Counted from the first letter of the stretch, positions 1-9,196 are shown. The stretch: DNA of 64,000 bases from Ndongobacter massiliensis (GCF_900120375.1 NZ_LT635480.1:1742840-1806839); one strand, 5' to 3'. Notes: generated by a model not told the origin, from the letters alone. A program made the numbers and translations.

Positions 1-719
1 AATTGGGCTTGGACATCAAAGAAGCGGACGTCGATATGCTTGGACGCGCTACGAAAGTCAAAATCGACAAAGATAACACGGTCATTGTCGGCGGCGAAGG
101 GGATGCGGCGAAGTTGGAAGATCGCGTGAACCAGATCAAAGCGCAGATCGAAAATACCGAATCCACCTATGATGAAGAAAAGCTCAAAGAGCGTCTGGCG
201 AAGTTGTCGGGCGGCGTAGCCGTGATTCGCGTCGGTGCGGCGACAGAGACGGAAATGAAAGAAAAGAAGCTGCGCATTGAAGATGCGCTGTCGGCGACAC
301 GTGCGGCGGTTGAAGAAGGCATCGTGCCGGGCGGCGGCGTGGCCTTTATTGATGCCATTCATGCAGTTTCCGAGCTGGCGGAAACGCTCGAAGGCGACGA
401 GAAGGTCGGTGCGCGCATTGTGGAGCGCGCGTTGGAAGAACCGGTGCGTCAGATTGTTGCGAATGCCGGTTTGGAAGCGTCCGTTGTTACGGAGAAGGTC
501 AAGCACAGTGCGATTGGCGAAGGCTTTGATGCCTACAAGGGCGAATATGTCAACATGTTCGATGCCGGCATTGTCGATCCGACGAAGGTTTCCCGTTCGG
601 CATTGCAGAACGCCGTTTCTATCGCGGCAATGATTTTGACGACCGAGGCGGCTGTCGTCGATATTCCGAAAGAGACGAATGATGCGCCGAATCCGGCAGC
701 GGGCGGCTACGGATATTGA
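1..719 (+). CDS. groEL: Chaperonin GroEL, C-terminal part (5' truncated by window edge)
   Basis: This is the last ~238 codons of the 60-kDa chaperonin, the ATP-driven double-ring folding chamber of the cytosol. The frame is already open at the first bases, so the start lies outside the window. Apical and intermediate domain sequence is followed by the equatorial hallmarks PGGGVA and AAMILTTEA(A)VV. The tail is GGYGY rather than the more usual Gly-Met repeat. A strong terminator follows 20 bases after the stop, so this is the end of its operon, normally groES-groEL. Identification is secure. Confidence 0.97.
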   Translation, partial: LGLDIKEADVDMLGRATKVKIDKDNTVIVGGEGDAAKLEDRVNQIKAQIENTESTYDEEKLKERLAKLSGGVAVIRVGAATETEMKEKKLRIEDALSATRAAVEEGIVPGGGVAFIDAIHAVSELAETLEGDEKVGARIVERALEEPVRQIVANAGLEASVVTEKVKHSAIGEGFDAYKGEYVNMFDAGIVDPTKVSRSALQNAVSIAAMILTTEAAVVDIPKETNDAPNPAAGGYGY

Positions 720-738
720 TCTTTTGAAAAGAGAATGT

Positions 739-787
739 AAAGGGGCTGTGTCAGAACGAGCAAATCGTTCGATACAGCCCCTTTTTT
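739..787 (+). terminator. Intrinsic terminator of groEL
   Basis: AGGGGCTGT and ACAGCCCCT pair around a ~25-base interior that can fold further (GAACGA/TCGTTC), followed by TTTTTT. It lies 20 bases after the groEL stop. The same stem may also serve the convergent ABC operon ending at 858, but it lacks a good T-run in that direction. Confidence 0.88.
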
Positions 788-857
788 GATGAAGATAAGT
801 ATTTGTACTTCTAAACTCTTCTAGAAAGTTTTCATTTTTTCTACCATGCAAATCCTG

Positions 858-1472
858 TCAAAAAGCGATGCGGTTTGGAATGGAGATGACATGGTCTACC
901 GGAAAAGCTCCGCCCTCCTGTTCATGGCTGACAAATACGACCGTCTTCCCATGAAGAAACCGCTGCGTCTGTTCCATCACCAATTTTTTACAATCGGGAT
1001 CGAGATGGGCAAAGGGCTCATCGAGCAGCAGCAGATCCCAGTCGCTGAGCAGGGCACGCAACAGAGCGACGCGGCGTTTCATGCCACCCGACAATGTGGA
1101 AACGGGGGTGTCGGAAAGGCCGGAAAGGCCGAAAGAGGCCAAGGCAATTTCCGAATCAGCGGCGGAAATCGGGGCAACAAGGCGAAAATTATCAATGACG
1201 CGCAGCTCCTCTACCAGCCGGTTTTCCTGAAAAACAAAGGCAATTTTACGCGTGGAAAGGGCGCTTTGCGGCGAGCTCCGGGGGAAACGGTCATCGTAAA
1301 TTTTGCCGGAATCCATACATTCCAGCCCGGCGATCAAGCGTAAAAGGGTGGTCTTCCCACAGCCGGAGGGACCGAACAATTGCGTAGTTTTTCCTTCAGG
1401 AATTTCAGCGGAAAAGCGATGGAGCACCGTATGTGCGCCGTATTTTTTCGTAACTTGTGCAATGTGAATCAT
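858..1472 (-). CDS. ABC transporter ATP-binding protein (SsuB/TauB/NrtD type)
   Basis: This is the ATPase of an importer and sits on the cytoplasmic face of the permease encoded just upstream. Walker A GPSGCGKTT is at residues ~34-42, the signature LSGGMKRR at ~127-134 and Walker B LLLLDEP at ~147. At 204 residues it is shorter than the family norm (~240-260), with a compact C-terminus. The ATG at 1472 overlaps the permease stop as ATGA, indicating translational coupling. The same frame stays open far upstream, but that stretch only shadows the permease. The family handles small organic substrates such as sulfonates, nitrate or thiamine precursors; the substrate here cannot be told. Confidence 0.88.
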   Translation of the reverse strand: MIHIAQVTKKYGAHTVLHRFSAEIPEGKTTQLFGPSGCGKTTLLRLIAGLECMDSGKIYDDRFPRSSPQSALSTRKIAFVFQENRLVEELRVIDNFRLVAPISAADSEIALASFGLSGLSDTPVSTLSGGMKRRVALLRALLSDWDLLLLDEPFAHLDPDCKKLVMEQTQRFLHGKTVVFVSHEQEGGAFPVDHVISIPNRIAF

Positions 1473-2275
1473 GAAAACCTCTGCAGTCGACTTTTCAAGT
1501 GGGACAGAAGGAGTCGGTTCAGTGTTCCCCATACGTAGGCGCTGACAAGAATCCAGAGCGTCCATGCGCACAGATCGGTAAGTTCCAGATAAATTTTGCT
1601 TTGATACAGCTGTGCACCGATGGATCCGCGAATCTGTCCAATGACTTCGGCGGCGGTGCCGACCTTCCAGGATAAGCCCATGGCAATTTGTGCCGCCGCC
1701 TGATAGTAGGGGAAAATCTGCGGCACATAAATGCCGCGAATCAGGTGGGTCTTGCGCACGCGAAAGACATGACCCATTTCTAAAAGCGCAGGATCCACCG
1801 CACGCAATCCCTCGAGCAGGGTGTTGTAGAAAATCGGCAAAACCATCGCCAGAACGAGCAACACCCCCAGCGCACGACCGGAAACCCAGAAGAGTGCAAA
1901 TAGGACGAGCGAAGCAACCGGAGCAGAACGGAGGAGCAAAAGCGGAGGGGTCAGAAGGTGCTCCAACCAAGAAAAGTGCGCCGCGGGAATGGCAAGCCCG
2001 ACACCCAGCGCCTGTCCGAGAAGAAACCCGAGCAAGATACGCATCGTACTCGCACAGAGAATGGAAGAAAACGAAGGCTCGCCAAGGAGTGAAAAAAAGC
2101 GGCGAAAAACGGCAATGGGACCGGGAAAGAAAACCGGGTTATTCATCGCGCGCGCGGCAATCGCCCAGAGCAGAATCCAGCCGAGCCCTCCAAAGAACGG
2201 GGGTAAAGAACGACGGCTTTTTTGTACCGTCGTTTGAGCCTTCGCAGACTTTAAGGCAGCATCCTTACGGTTCAT
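1469..2275 (-). CDS. ABC transporter permease (SsuC/TauC type)
   Basis: This is the membrane subunit of the importer, with about six hydrophobic segments beginning near residue 28. The cytoplasmic EAA-type loop, which docks the ATPase, is recognisable as EGLRAVDPALLEMG followed by IYVPQI. I chose the ATG at 2275, 11 bases inside the end of the binding-protein gene. It gives a 268-residue protein typical of the family. An in-frame ATG at 2338 would add a charged N-terminus without a better ribosome site. It is the middle gene of the minus-strand order binding protein, permease, ATPase. Confidence 0.85.
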   Translation of the reverse strand: MNRKDAALKSAKAQTTVQKSRRSLPPFFGGLGWILLWAIAARAMNNPVFFPGPIAVFRRFFSLLGEPSFSSILCASTMRILLGFLLGQALGVGLAIPAAHFSWLEHLLTPPLLLLRSAPVASLVLFALFWVSGRALGVLLVLAMVLPIFYNTLLEGLRAVDPALLEMGHVFRVRKTHLIRGIYVPQIFPYYQAAAQIAMGLSWKVGTAAEVIGQIRGSIGAQLYQSKIYLELTDLCAWTLWILVSAYVWGTLNRLLLSHLKSRLQRFS

Positions 2276-3431
2276 AGTAAAAAGCGTCGTCCGGTTCGCT
2301 TCCGCCCACGGCTTTCGGGTTCTGTTCAAAAAGGACATGCAGATAGGCCGCGAGACCTTCCTTCATGGGTGTGCCGTCGATGTATGTGATATTGCAGAGC
2401 GGCAGCGCTTTCTCAGCGACGGTCTGCGGAACGATGTCGTAGGCGTCGATGAGCGCGGCGGCATCTGCCGGATGTGCGTTGACATAGTCGATCGAAGCAT
2501 GGTAGGTCTGCAGAAAATTTTGAACGGCATGGGGATTTTTTTCAATATATTCGCGCTGCCCGATCAGTACGCCCGTGATCAGCGTCGAAGGCGCAGTGGT
2601 TTTCGCTTGCAGTGCATTCCAAGCTTCATTCAGATCCACCGCGATGCGCAAATTTTCCGCTTTCTCTTGCGCCGCGGTGACAAAGGGCTGCGGCAGCAGC
2701 GCAACGGCGGTTTCATCTTGTAAAAGCGCCTGCAGCGCAGCGCTGTGTTCCGATTGCCAGGAAATCGTGACATCCGTATCGGGATCCAGCCCGTTCTCCG
2801 ATAGCAGATAACGCAGCACATATTCTGGCGTTGCACCCTGTCCCGAAGCGTAGATCGTTTTTCCGCGCAGGTCGGCAAAAGAATGGACGGTATCGCCATT
2901 TTCCGTCAAGTAGAGGACGCCGAGCGTGTTGACCGCTAAAACTTGGATCTTTCCCTCGGTTTTGTTATACAGCACTGCGGCTAGATTGGCCGGCACACAG
3001 GCAAGATCGACTTCTTTTTTTATAACTTTCGGAATTATTTCATCCGGGGCGCTCACAATCTCTGCGTTGGGTGCAATCACAGCGGTTGTCGGGGCAGCTG
3101 CCGCGTCGGACTCGGCAGCGGATGCTTCGTCCTTTGTCGGCGCGCCGCTTTCCGCGTCATGGAGCAGTTTGACCAATCCCATGGCCGTCGGCCCCTTGAG
3201 TGCGGCAATGCGCGGCGGGACTTCTTCCGCCGGCAATGCGCGGAGTGAATTTTCCGCGACGGATTTGGTTGTGGAAGCGGGATCCGTCTCCACAGAGGAT
3301 GCCGCGGACGACGCAGAGGACGAGGCGGAAGATTCCGACGACGCCGGCGCAGCCTGCCCGCAGGCGCTGAAAAGCAAAAGACCGGCGAGAAGCCACGCGG
3401 TCGGTTTGGACATAAAAGTTTTATATTGCAT
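2265..3431 (-). CDS. ABC transporter substrate-binding lipoprotein (NMT1/SsuA-like)
   Basis: This is the extracytoplasmic receptor of the importer. The signal peptide ends in a lipobox (LLFSAC, Cys ~24) followed by a Ser/Ala-rich linker to about residue 55. The mature domain contains KGPTAMG near its start and a DLRGKTIYASGQG-type segment, as in type-II periplasmic binding proteins of the NMT1/ABC-sulfonate family. A ribosome site (AAAGAGG) stands 8 bases before the ATG at 3431. It is the first gene of a three-gene operon. The ligand is unknown; no thiamine riboswitch or other leader is visible upstream. Confidence 0.85.
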   Translation of the reverse strand: MQYKTFMSKPTAWLLAGLLLFSACGQAAPASSESSASSSASSAASSVETDPASTTKSVAENSLRALPAEEVPPRIAALKGPTAMGLVKLLHDAESGAPTKDEASAAESDAAAAPTTAVIAPNAEIVSAPDEIIPKVIKKEVDLACVPANLAAVLYNKTEGKIQVLAVNTLGVLYLTENGDTVHSFADLRGKTIYASGQGATPEYVLRYLLSENGLDPDTDVTISWQSEHSAALQALLQDETAVALLPQPFVTAAQEKAENLRIAVDLNEAWNALQAKTTAPSTLITGVLIGQREYIEKNPHAVQNFLQTYHASIDYVNAHPADAAALIDAYDIVPQTVAEKALPLCNITYIDGTPMKEGLAAYLHVLFEQNPKAVGGSEPDDAFYYEP

Positions 3432-3508
3432 GAATGCCTCTTTCTAAATCACGAATCATGGGAATAGGGTTATTTTATCACAACAAGGTTGGTGAAAAGC
3501 GGGATGGA

Positions 3509-3537
3509 TTGACTTCTTTCAGCTTTGGAATTACCAT
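3509..3537 (+). promoter_or_regulatory. Candidate promoter for the MacB-type ABC pair
   Basis: TTGACT, 17 bases, then TACCAT lies about 85 bases before the ATPase start in the 190-base divergent gap between the importer and exporter operons. The -10 match is only 4 of 6, so this is tentative. No other structure stood out in the gap. Confidence 0.25.
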
Positions 3538-3621
3538 AAGCTAACAAAATTATATCAAAATCTTAAAGTGATGACAAAACGCGTATCAAAATTTTTAGGC
3601 AAGGAGTGACGGGGGCGTGCC

Positions 3622-4317
3622 ATGATAAAAATTCAGAAGCTGCAGAAAGTGTATATGCAAGGCGATCAGCGTGTTGAGGTTTTGAAAGGACTGGATCTTA
3701 CGATCCCGGACGGCGAATTGGTTTGCTTGCTCGGTCCCTCCGGCTCGGGCAAGTCCACGCTGTTGAATATCCTGGGCGGTATTGAATCGTTGGATGCGGG
3801 GACGGTGGAAGTGGGCGGCGCTTCCCTTGGGACATTGAATAAAAAGGCGCTGAGCCTGTATCGGCGAAAAAATGTCGGCTTTGTCTTTCAATTCTATAAT
3901 TTAATCAGCAATCTCAATGTACAGGAAAATATTGAGGTGGGGGCGTATTTGTCGAATGCACCATTAGACGTAGAAGAAATGATGGATGCATTGGGACTCC
4001 AGGAACAAAAGAAAAAATATCCAAATCAAATTTCCGGCGGACAGGCGCAGCGCACGTCGATTGCCAGGGCTATGGTGAAAAATCCGTCGCTATTGATTTG
4101 TGATGAGCCTACGGGAGCATTGGATTATGAAAGCGCTAAAAATGTTTTAGTTCGGATCGAAAAGTTGAAAGAGACCTATCATCCCATCATTATTATTGCG
4201 ACACATAATGCACAAATTGCCAAAATGTGCACGACAATTATTCGCTTGCACAATGGGACGATTCAGTGCGTCGAACACACGGAACACCCGCTTGCCGCGG
4301 AGGAGATTGTATGGTGA
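3622..4317 (+). CDS. ABC transporter ATP-binding protein (MacB/LolD family)
   Basis: This is the cytoplasmic ATPase of a mechanotransmission-type ABC system. Walker A GPSGSGKST is at ~38-46, the signature ISGGQAQRT at ~137 and Walker B LLICDEPTGALD at ~155; length is 231 residues. A GGGGG ribosome site lies 6 bases before the ATG. The following permease gene overlaps by 7 bases. These pairs usually power peptide or lipoprotein handling, antibiotic resistance or envelope signalling rather than bulk transport. No sensor kinase or regulator is adjacent to narrow the role. Confidence 0.92.
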   Translation: MIKIQKLQKVYMQGDQRVEVLKGLDLTIPDGELVCLLGPSGSGKSTLLNILGGIESLDAGTVEVGGASLGTLNKKALSLYRRKNVGFVFQFYNLISNLNVQENIEVGAYLSNAPLDVEEMMDALGLQEQKKKYPNQISGGQAQRTSIARAMVKNPSLLICDEPTGALDYESAKNVLVRIEKLKETYHPIIIIATHNAQIAKMCTTIIRLHNGTIQCVEHTEHPLAAEEIVW

Positions 4318-6563
4318 TGAGAAATCCGATTCATAAGCGTATACCGCGCTTGCTCCTTAAGGAACCCACACGCTATCTACCGCTTTTTGTATTGTTATTG
4401 GTGACCATCGTTTGCTTGTCGTCTTTTTATATTGTGCAAGGCGCCGTTGAGCAAATCTATTACGATCATCTTGAAACAGGACGCGTCGAGGATGGACAAT
4501 TTACAACGATTACTGAACTCAGCGAAGCAACTTGGGAAAAAATTGAGAAAAAAGGCGTCCGCTTATATAAAAATTTCTATGTGGAGGCGGAGGATGGGGA
4601 GGCCACGCTCAATCTTTACGCCGTGCGCAAAGCGGTCAATTTGCCCACGGTGATTGCAGGGCGATTACCGGAAGCGGCGGATGAGATTGCCCTCGATGAA
4701 AATTATACAAGCGCCCATGGATACCACGTAGGTGATTCCATAACTGTAGGAGATCAGCGGTTTCAACTTGTCGGGACCGTTGTTTTGCCGGATTATATCG
4801 CCATGATGAAGAACCGCAATGACCTAGTGATGGATACAATGAATTTCGGTGTGGGACTTGTCAGCGATGCCGGCTTTCAGCGTTTTTCCGACAAGGGAAT
4901 TCAATACAATTACGCCTACCTCGAAGAGAAAAAATCGGCCGATAAAAAAGAAGCCAATGACAAGCTCAAGGAGCTTACCAAACTCGTTTATGAGGACAAT
5001 ATCTTAACCGACGCTATGACCCGCGCACAAAACAATCGGATTGCCTACTTGCTAGACGATATGAGCGGGGATGTTCCGATGATGCACATGGTATTACTTT
5101 TGGCTATGGTGTCGATAGCCTTTGTTTTTACGATGCAGACGCGGAATTTGATCGAATCCGAATCCGGTGTGATCGGGACGTTGATGGCCTCGGGGTACAG
5201 CAAGTGGGAATTGTTGCGCCATTATATGCTCTTGCCTTTGCTGGCGGTTCTGCTGGCATCACTCATCGGCAATATTCTTGCCTACACAAAATTGTATAAA
5301 ATGTATGAGGGAATGTATTATAGTTCTTTTTCCTTGCCGCCCTTTACACCATTTTTTCATCTGCGCGCCTTTTTATTAACGACATTGATCCCTGCCGTCG
5401 TGATACTGCTGATCAATTTGTTTATGCTGTTAAAAATGTTGACAATTTCTCCCCTGCGCTTTTTGCGCAAGGATTGGGGAAAGAAGATGCATACAATGGC
5501 GATTGATTTGCCGAAACTGCCTTTTTTAACCCGCTATCGTTTGAAAGTTTTGCGCAACAATAAAGGAAACGTATTTGTTCTACTTTTTGGGGTCACGCTT
5601 GCCAGCATCTTTCTCTGCTTCGGATTGGGAATGCGTCCGATTTTTGAAGCGCATACGAAAAGTATAATGGAGGAGTTGCCGGCGAATGTGCAAACCTATG
5701 TGCGGGAATCTGACGAAGCCGTTGACGGAGAAAAATTTGGTGCAGCGTCTTTTGAGCTTGTTATCGATGGAACGACTCACTCATTTGTACTACAGGGTAT
5801 TTCCGAGCATAGTCGCTATTTTCCGGAGCATTTGCTGACGGGTTTGAAAGAAAATGAAATCGCCGCTTCCGAGGGTTTATTGGAAAAATTTCAACTCAAT
5901 GTCGGCGACGGGATTGAAGTCGTCAACCCCTACACGGCGGAGCGATACGAATTTACGATTCGAACGGTCCGGAGCGGCGCGGTAAGTTTGTCCGCATATA
6001 TGCCGTTAAAAGCGTTCAATACGGTCATGGGTTATGCCCCGGAGTATTTCTCGGGCTACTATTCCGATCAGAAATTAAACTTGGATGAAAAAAATGTCGT
6101 CACCCGCGTCGATCGTGAGACAATCGGACAAGTAGCAAAGCATTTTTTGGATAATTTCGGTGCAATTAGTGGACCGATTGTATTCATTTCGATCCTCTTC
6201 TATTTTGTTTTTATCTATTTGTTGGCGAAAGCGATTGTCGAAAAATCCAAGACGGACATCTCTTATTTGAAAATATTCGGTTTTACAGATCGGGAAAGCA
6301 CCCGTATTTATCTACATGCGACAGGAATTATTTTAGGTTTTTATCTATTGTTACTGCCGATACTGCTTCAAAAACTTATGGTCATTCTACTCCGTGTTGC
6401 CTTGCAAAAATTCGACGCCTATATGGCGCCGGTTTTGCCGTCCTACGTGTATCTCATTGCGATGGGCACAGGATTTATTTTATTTATCCTTGTGCAATAT
6501 TTACAGATGCGAAAGATTGCAAAGATCAACATGGCGGAAGTGTTAAAAGAAGTCTGCGGATGA
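4311..6563 (+). CDS. FtsX/MacB-type ABC permease with two FtsX units
   Basis: This is a 750-residue membrane partner of the preceding ATPase. One N-terminal transmembrane helix (~24-46) precedes an extracytoplasmic region of ~240 residues. Three helices form the first FtsX unit. Another helix near ~440 leads to a second extracytoplasmic domain, and three C-terminal helices form the second FtsX unit. The start is ATG 4311, or ATG 4317 two codons later; GGAGG at 4299-4303 fits either. No family-specific substrate motif was recognised. Antimicrobial-peptide resistance and lipoprotein release are both possible. Confidence 0.88.
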   Translation: MVMRNPIHKRIPRLLLKEPTRYLPLFVLLLVTIVCLSSFYIVQGAVEQIYYDHLETGRVEDGQFTTITELSEATWEKIEKKGVRLYKNFYVEAEDGEATLNLYAVRKAVNLPTVIAGRLPEAADEIALDENYTSAHGYHVGDSITVGDQRFQLVGTVVLPDYIAMMKNRNDLVMDTMNFGVGLVSDAGFQRFSDKGIQYNYAYLEEKKSADKKEANDKLKELTKLVYEDNILTDAMTRAQNNRIAYLLDDMSGDVPMMHMVLLLAMVSIAFVFTMQTRNLIESESGVIGTLMASGYSKWELLRHYMLLPLLAVLLASLIGNILAYTKLYKMYEGMYYSSFSLPPFTPFFHLRAFLLTTLIPAVVILLINLFMLLKMLTISPLRFLRKDWGKKMHTMAIDLPKLPFLTRYRLKVLRNNKGNVFVLLFGVTLASIFLCFGLGMRPIFEAHTKSIMEELPANVQTYVRESDEAVDGEKFGAASFELVIDGTTHSFVLQGISEHSRYFPEHLLTGLKENEIAASEGLLEKFQLNVGDGIEVVNPYTAERYEFTIRTVRSGAVSLSAYMPLKAFNTVMGYAPEYFSGYYSDQKLNLDEKNVVTRVDRETIGQVAKHFLDNFGAISGPIVFISILFYFVFIYLLAKAIVEKSKTDISYLKIFGFTDRESTRIYLHATGIILGFYLLLLPILLQKLMVILLRVALQKFDAYMAPVLPSYVYLIAMGTGFILFILVQYLQMRKIAKINMAEVLKEVCG

Positions 6564-6637
6564 CCAAATAGCGGCCTATGCACGAACAAGGGATTTTCGG
6601 CGGCATTGATGCGGGCGGCGGTGCCATCACGCACAGA

Positions 6638-6678
6638 AACAACCCGAGGGAAGCGACCGTCTCTTACTTCGGGTTGTT
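6638..6678. repeat. Perfect 10-bp inverted repeat, possible terminator
   Basis: AACAACCCGA (6638-6647) and TCGGGTTGTT (6669-6678) can form a stem with a 21-base loop between the convergent genes ending at 6563 and 6731. No T-run follows on either strand, so if it ends transcription it is not a textbook terminator. Nothing else was recognised in the 167-base gap. Confidence 0.4.
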
Positions 6679-6730
6679 CTGGACGCAGTTAATTTGAAGT
6701 GGCCGATAAGCTTCCAACGCATTGTAGCGT

Positions 6731-7156
6731 TTAAGGGGCAATGGACTCCAATTGCGTGGTCCACGGCGTGTCGTGGACACGTTCAAAATATTGTCCGACG
6801 CCGTCCTGCACGACGGTGACGCCGTCGTCTTCTACGAAAGCGTACGAATCTTTCCCGTTAATCGTGATTTTCCACAAATTTTTTCGCAGCAGTTCGGCCG
6901 GAAGCACCTCATAGGTTAAGTCGCCGCGGATGCGAATTAAAGTGGGTTTGTTGTCCTCTTCCGAAAAAGAGAGGTAGGGGAACTCCACATCGTCGAAGGG
7001 CGAGGCGTCTTCCAACTGATAAAATCCCGAAAAACCATGGACTTTCGGCGGATGCTTGATTTGCGTTCCGACAAGGGCAATCAGAAGAACGACATTTAGA
7101 ACGAGGGACGTCCAAAAGAGGAGACGTCCGCGCTTCATCAATCCATGTTGATCCAT
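6731..7156 (-). CDS. Small membrane-anchored protein, function unknown
   Basis: This 141-residue protein has one transmembrane helix at ~14-31 near the N-terminus (LVLNVVLLIALVGTQ) and a ~105-residue acidic, beta-rich-looking domain presumably outside the cell. No Cys, catalytic motif or known family was recognised. A clear ribosome site (AAAGGAG) precedes the ATG at 7156. The gene stands alone on the minus strand, divergent from the hydrogenase operon. The long open frame and ribosome site support a real gene. Confidence 0.7.
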   Translation of the reverse strand: MDQHGLMKRGRLLFWTSLVLNVVLLIALVGTQIKHPPKVHGFSGFYQLEDASPFDDVEFPYLSFSEEDNKPTLIRIRGDLTYEVLPAELLRKNLWKITINGKDSYAFVEDDGVTVVQDGVGQYFERVHDTPWTTQLESIAP

Positions 7157-7334
7157 GTGAAACTCCTTTTTATTTCTGTCCGACTGGATATTCCGCGGCT
7201 ATAGACAAGCCAAGGAGATGTTTTTGTTTGACGGTGGTAAGTAATACTGGCAACAATTTCCTCCACTTCCATTATTTTTTCTTAAGTTTGTTTCGATAGA
7301 AACCTTCTCATTGCATGGATATATTACCCAGCTT

Positions 7335-7361
7335 GCACAAAACTTCAAACAGCGTTTGTGC
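7335..7361 (+). promoter_or_regulatory. Inverted repeat upstream of the hydrogenase promoter, candidate operator
   Basis: GCACAAAA (7335-7342) and GTTTGTGC (7354-7361) form a near-perfect dyad centred about 35 bases upstream of the extended -10 element. That is where an activator or repressor would act. It does not match the Rex consensus (TTGTTAAnnnnTTAACAA). No regulator is encoded next to it. Confidence 0.4.
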
Positions 7362-7379
7362 CTGCCATAGGGTGGAATA

Positions 7380-7388
7380 TGGTAGAAT
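7380..7388 (+). promoter_or_regulatory. Extended -10 promoter of the hydrogenase operon
   Basis: TGG-TAGAAT is an extended -10 element 30 bases before the first start codon. No good -35 hexamer lies 16-18 bases upstream, which is common for extended -10 promoters. It would drive the three redox genes that follow. Confidence 0.5.
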
Positions 7389-7418
7389 GAAGCTAACTGG
7401 AGTCAGATAGGAGGAGAT

Positions 7419-7697
7419 ATGAAAGTTTCCGTATGCACCGGATCGAAGTGTTCCTTTTACGGTTCGGATCACATCATTTTTTGTCTGGAAGATCTAAAGG
7501 AATATCTACATAATTTGGACGGCATCCCGGAAGAGGCGGAACTGGATATCGAGCTGCTCCCCTGCCAGGGCTTTTGCAAAAAGGGCAATCACGGGGTTGC
7601 CCCGGTGGTGTATGTGGAAGGGGAACTGGTCGAGCGGGCGCAGAGTCAGCAGATTATGGAGATGGTGCTGAATCGCTTTGAAGAGGGGGCTTTATGA
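7419..7697 (+). CDS. NuoE-like thioredoxin-fold [2Fe-2S] protein
   Basis: This 92-residue protein carries four cysteines in the NuoE/2Fe-2S ferredoxin pattern: C6-x4-C11 and C49-x3-C53, with PVVYVEGEL after the second pair. It corresponds to the C-terminal cluster domain of the 24-kDa complex-I/hydrogenase subunit without its N-terminal helical part. The ribosome site is GGAGGAG. Its stop overlaps the hydrogenase start as ATGA. The likely role is electron transfer to or from the hydrogenase. Its usual partner NuoF is absent, and the flavoprotein at 9303 may substitute (inference). Confidence 0.85.
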   Translation: MKVSVCTGSKCSFYGSDHIIFCLEDLKEYLHNLDGIPEEAELDIELLPCQGFCKKGNHGVAPVVYVEGELVERAQSQQIMEMVLNRFEEGAL

Positions 7698-9196
7698 AGG
7701 GATCGTATGTCGATGTAATCAACATCCGGCGTATGGTTTTCTCGAATATCGCACGCATGGCCTATGAAAATGCCCCATTGTCGAAATTGCACGAGGAAAC
7801 CTTTCGTCTGTTGCCCGGAGAAGTCTCCACGTATCGGGAGAATATTTTTCGTGAACGCGCGGTCGTGGGAGAACGGATGCGCATGGCCCTTGGGTTGGAT
7901 GCGCGCACGGCGGCGGAAACCGGACCGATTACAGAGGGAATCGAAGAAATTGATGTACATACGCGCATTTTCAAGCCGCCCCTCGTTTCGGTAATTAAAA
8001 TTGCCTGCGAAGCCTGTCCGGAACGCTTCATTTCGATTACGGATAATTGTCGAAAGTGCCTGGCGCATCCGTGCATGAACGTATGCCCGAAAAATGCGAT
8101 TACGATCGGGAAGGATCGGTTGCACATTGATCAGGACAAGTGCATCAAGTGCCGCAAGTGCGTGAGCGAGTGCCCCTACCATTCGATTGTCGAGACGGGG
8201 CGTCCGTGTGCGGAAGTGTGCGGGGTGCGCGCGGTCGGTTCGGATTATCTCGGACGTGCGGAAATTGATCCGGACAAATGCGTCGCGTGCGGGGCGTGTA
8301 TTACGGCGTGTCCGTTCGGCGCAGTAGCCGATAAATCGCAGATTTATCAGCTGGTCATGTCCATCCAGAAGACGCATGACGTGTATGCCATTGTAGCGCC
8401 TTCCTTTGTGGGGCAATTCGGTCCCCTGACGACACCGGAGCAGATTTTTGAAGCCATTCGCCGTCTGGGCATCAAAGACGTTATTGAAGTCGGACTGGGC
8501 GCGGACCTGACAACGATGAATGAGGCGAAGGAATTTTTGGAGACGGTGCCGGGCGAACGGCCCTACATGGGGACCTCGTGCTGCTATTCGTGGAAACTCA
8601 TGGTCTCCAAATTGTTTCCGGAACAGAATGAGCTGATTTCGGAGAGCTCGACGCCGATGATTTACACGGCGCTGCAGCTGAAAAAAGCCCACCCGGGCTG
8701 CAAGGTCGTATTCATCGGACCCTGTATCTCGAAAAAGCTCGAAGCCCTACAGGAATCCGTGTCGGAATACGTCGATTTCGTCATTACCTATGAGGAACTC
8801 ATGGGGATGTTTATTGCCCGCGATATTGAACCGGGCGCTTTGAAGGTGCCGGACGAAGTGCAGGATGCCTCGGCGACGGGGCGCGGGTATGCCGTGGGCG
8901 GCGGTGTGGCGCAGGCGGTGGTTGCCCGTGCGAAAGAACTGGACCCGCGGTGCGAAATCATTGTCGAAGGTGCCGAAGGATTGGCGGACTGTGTCGCGTT
9001 GATGCGTCTGGCAAAGGCGGGCAAAAAAGACGGGCACTTGCTGGAGGGCATGGCGTGTGAAGGCGGCTGTGTGGGCGGGCCGGGAACCATTATGGCGGCG
9101 TCCCGCACAAAACGCGAGGTTTCAAAGTTCGCCGCGCGCTCCCCGTTTGCCTCGCCGGCGGACAATACGAATATTCCGGAAGAAGATAAGCCCTGA
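7694..9196 (+). CDS. [FeFe] hydrogenase-like iron-sulfur protein, group-B type
   Basis: This is a predicted cytoplasmic H2-evolving or H2-oxidising enzyme of 500 residues. A helical N-terminus of ~100 residues precedes several Cys-rich 4Fe-4S motifs, including CIKCRKCVSECP and CVACGACITACP. The H-cluster domain follows with L1 TSCCYSW (~293), L2 GPCISKK (~342) and L3 ACEGGC (~452), so all cluster cysteines are present. GPCISKK instead of the group-A MPC motif, and the domain order, place it nearer the group B hydrogenases. Maturases HydE/F/G are not in the window. The physiological direction is unknown; redox sensing is an alternative. Confidence 0.9.
   Translation: MKGSYVDVINIRRMVFSNIARMAYENAPLSKLHEETFRLLPGEVSTYRENIFRERAVVGERMRMALGLDARTAAETGPITEGIEEIDVHTRIFKPPLVSVIKIACEACPERFISITDNCRKCLAHPCMNVCPKNAITIGKDRLHIDQDKCIKCRKCVSECPYHSIVETGRPCAEVCGVRAVGSDYLGRAEIDPDKCVACGACITACPFGAVADKSQIYQLVMSIQKTHDVYAIVAPSFVGQFGPLTTPEQIFEAIRRLGIKDVIEVGLGADLTTMNEAKEFLETVPGERPYMGTSCCYSWKLMVSKLFPEQNELISESSTPMIYTALQLKKAHPGCKVVFIGPCISKKLEALQESVSEYVDFVITYEELMGMFIARDIEPGALKVPDEVQDASATGRGYAVGGGVAQAVVARAKELDPRCEIIVEGAEGLADCVALMRLAKAGKKDGHLLEGMACEGGCVGGPGTIMAASRTKREVSKFAARSPFASPADNTNIPEEDKP

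Noticed and set aside
1690-2277. 195-codon plus-strand frame opposite the ABC permease
   Set aside because: The translation is Arg/Pro/Lys-rich with no domain. The minus strand has a consistent binding protein-permease-ATPase operon with overlapping starts.
2265-3500. Thiamine (TPP) riboswitch upstream of the NMT1-like importer
   Set aside because: No CTGAGA/THI-box core or matching stems were found between the start codon and the divergent gene.
6578-6697. 39-codon plus-strand frame after the FtsX permease
   Set aside because: It has no ribosome site, and the frame coincides with the inverted repeat at 6638-6678, which better explains the sequence.
7646-8692. 348-codon open frame antisense to the hydrogenase gene
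   Set aside because: It is a compositional shadow: no ribosome site, no family features, Arg/His-rich translation, and it lies fully inside a gene with all H-cluster motifs.
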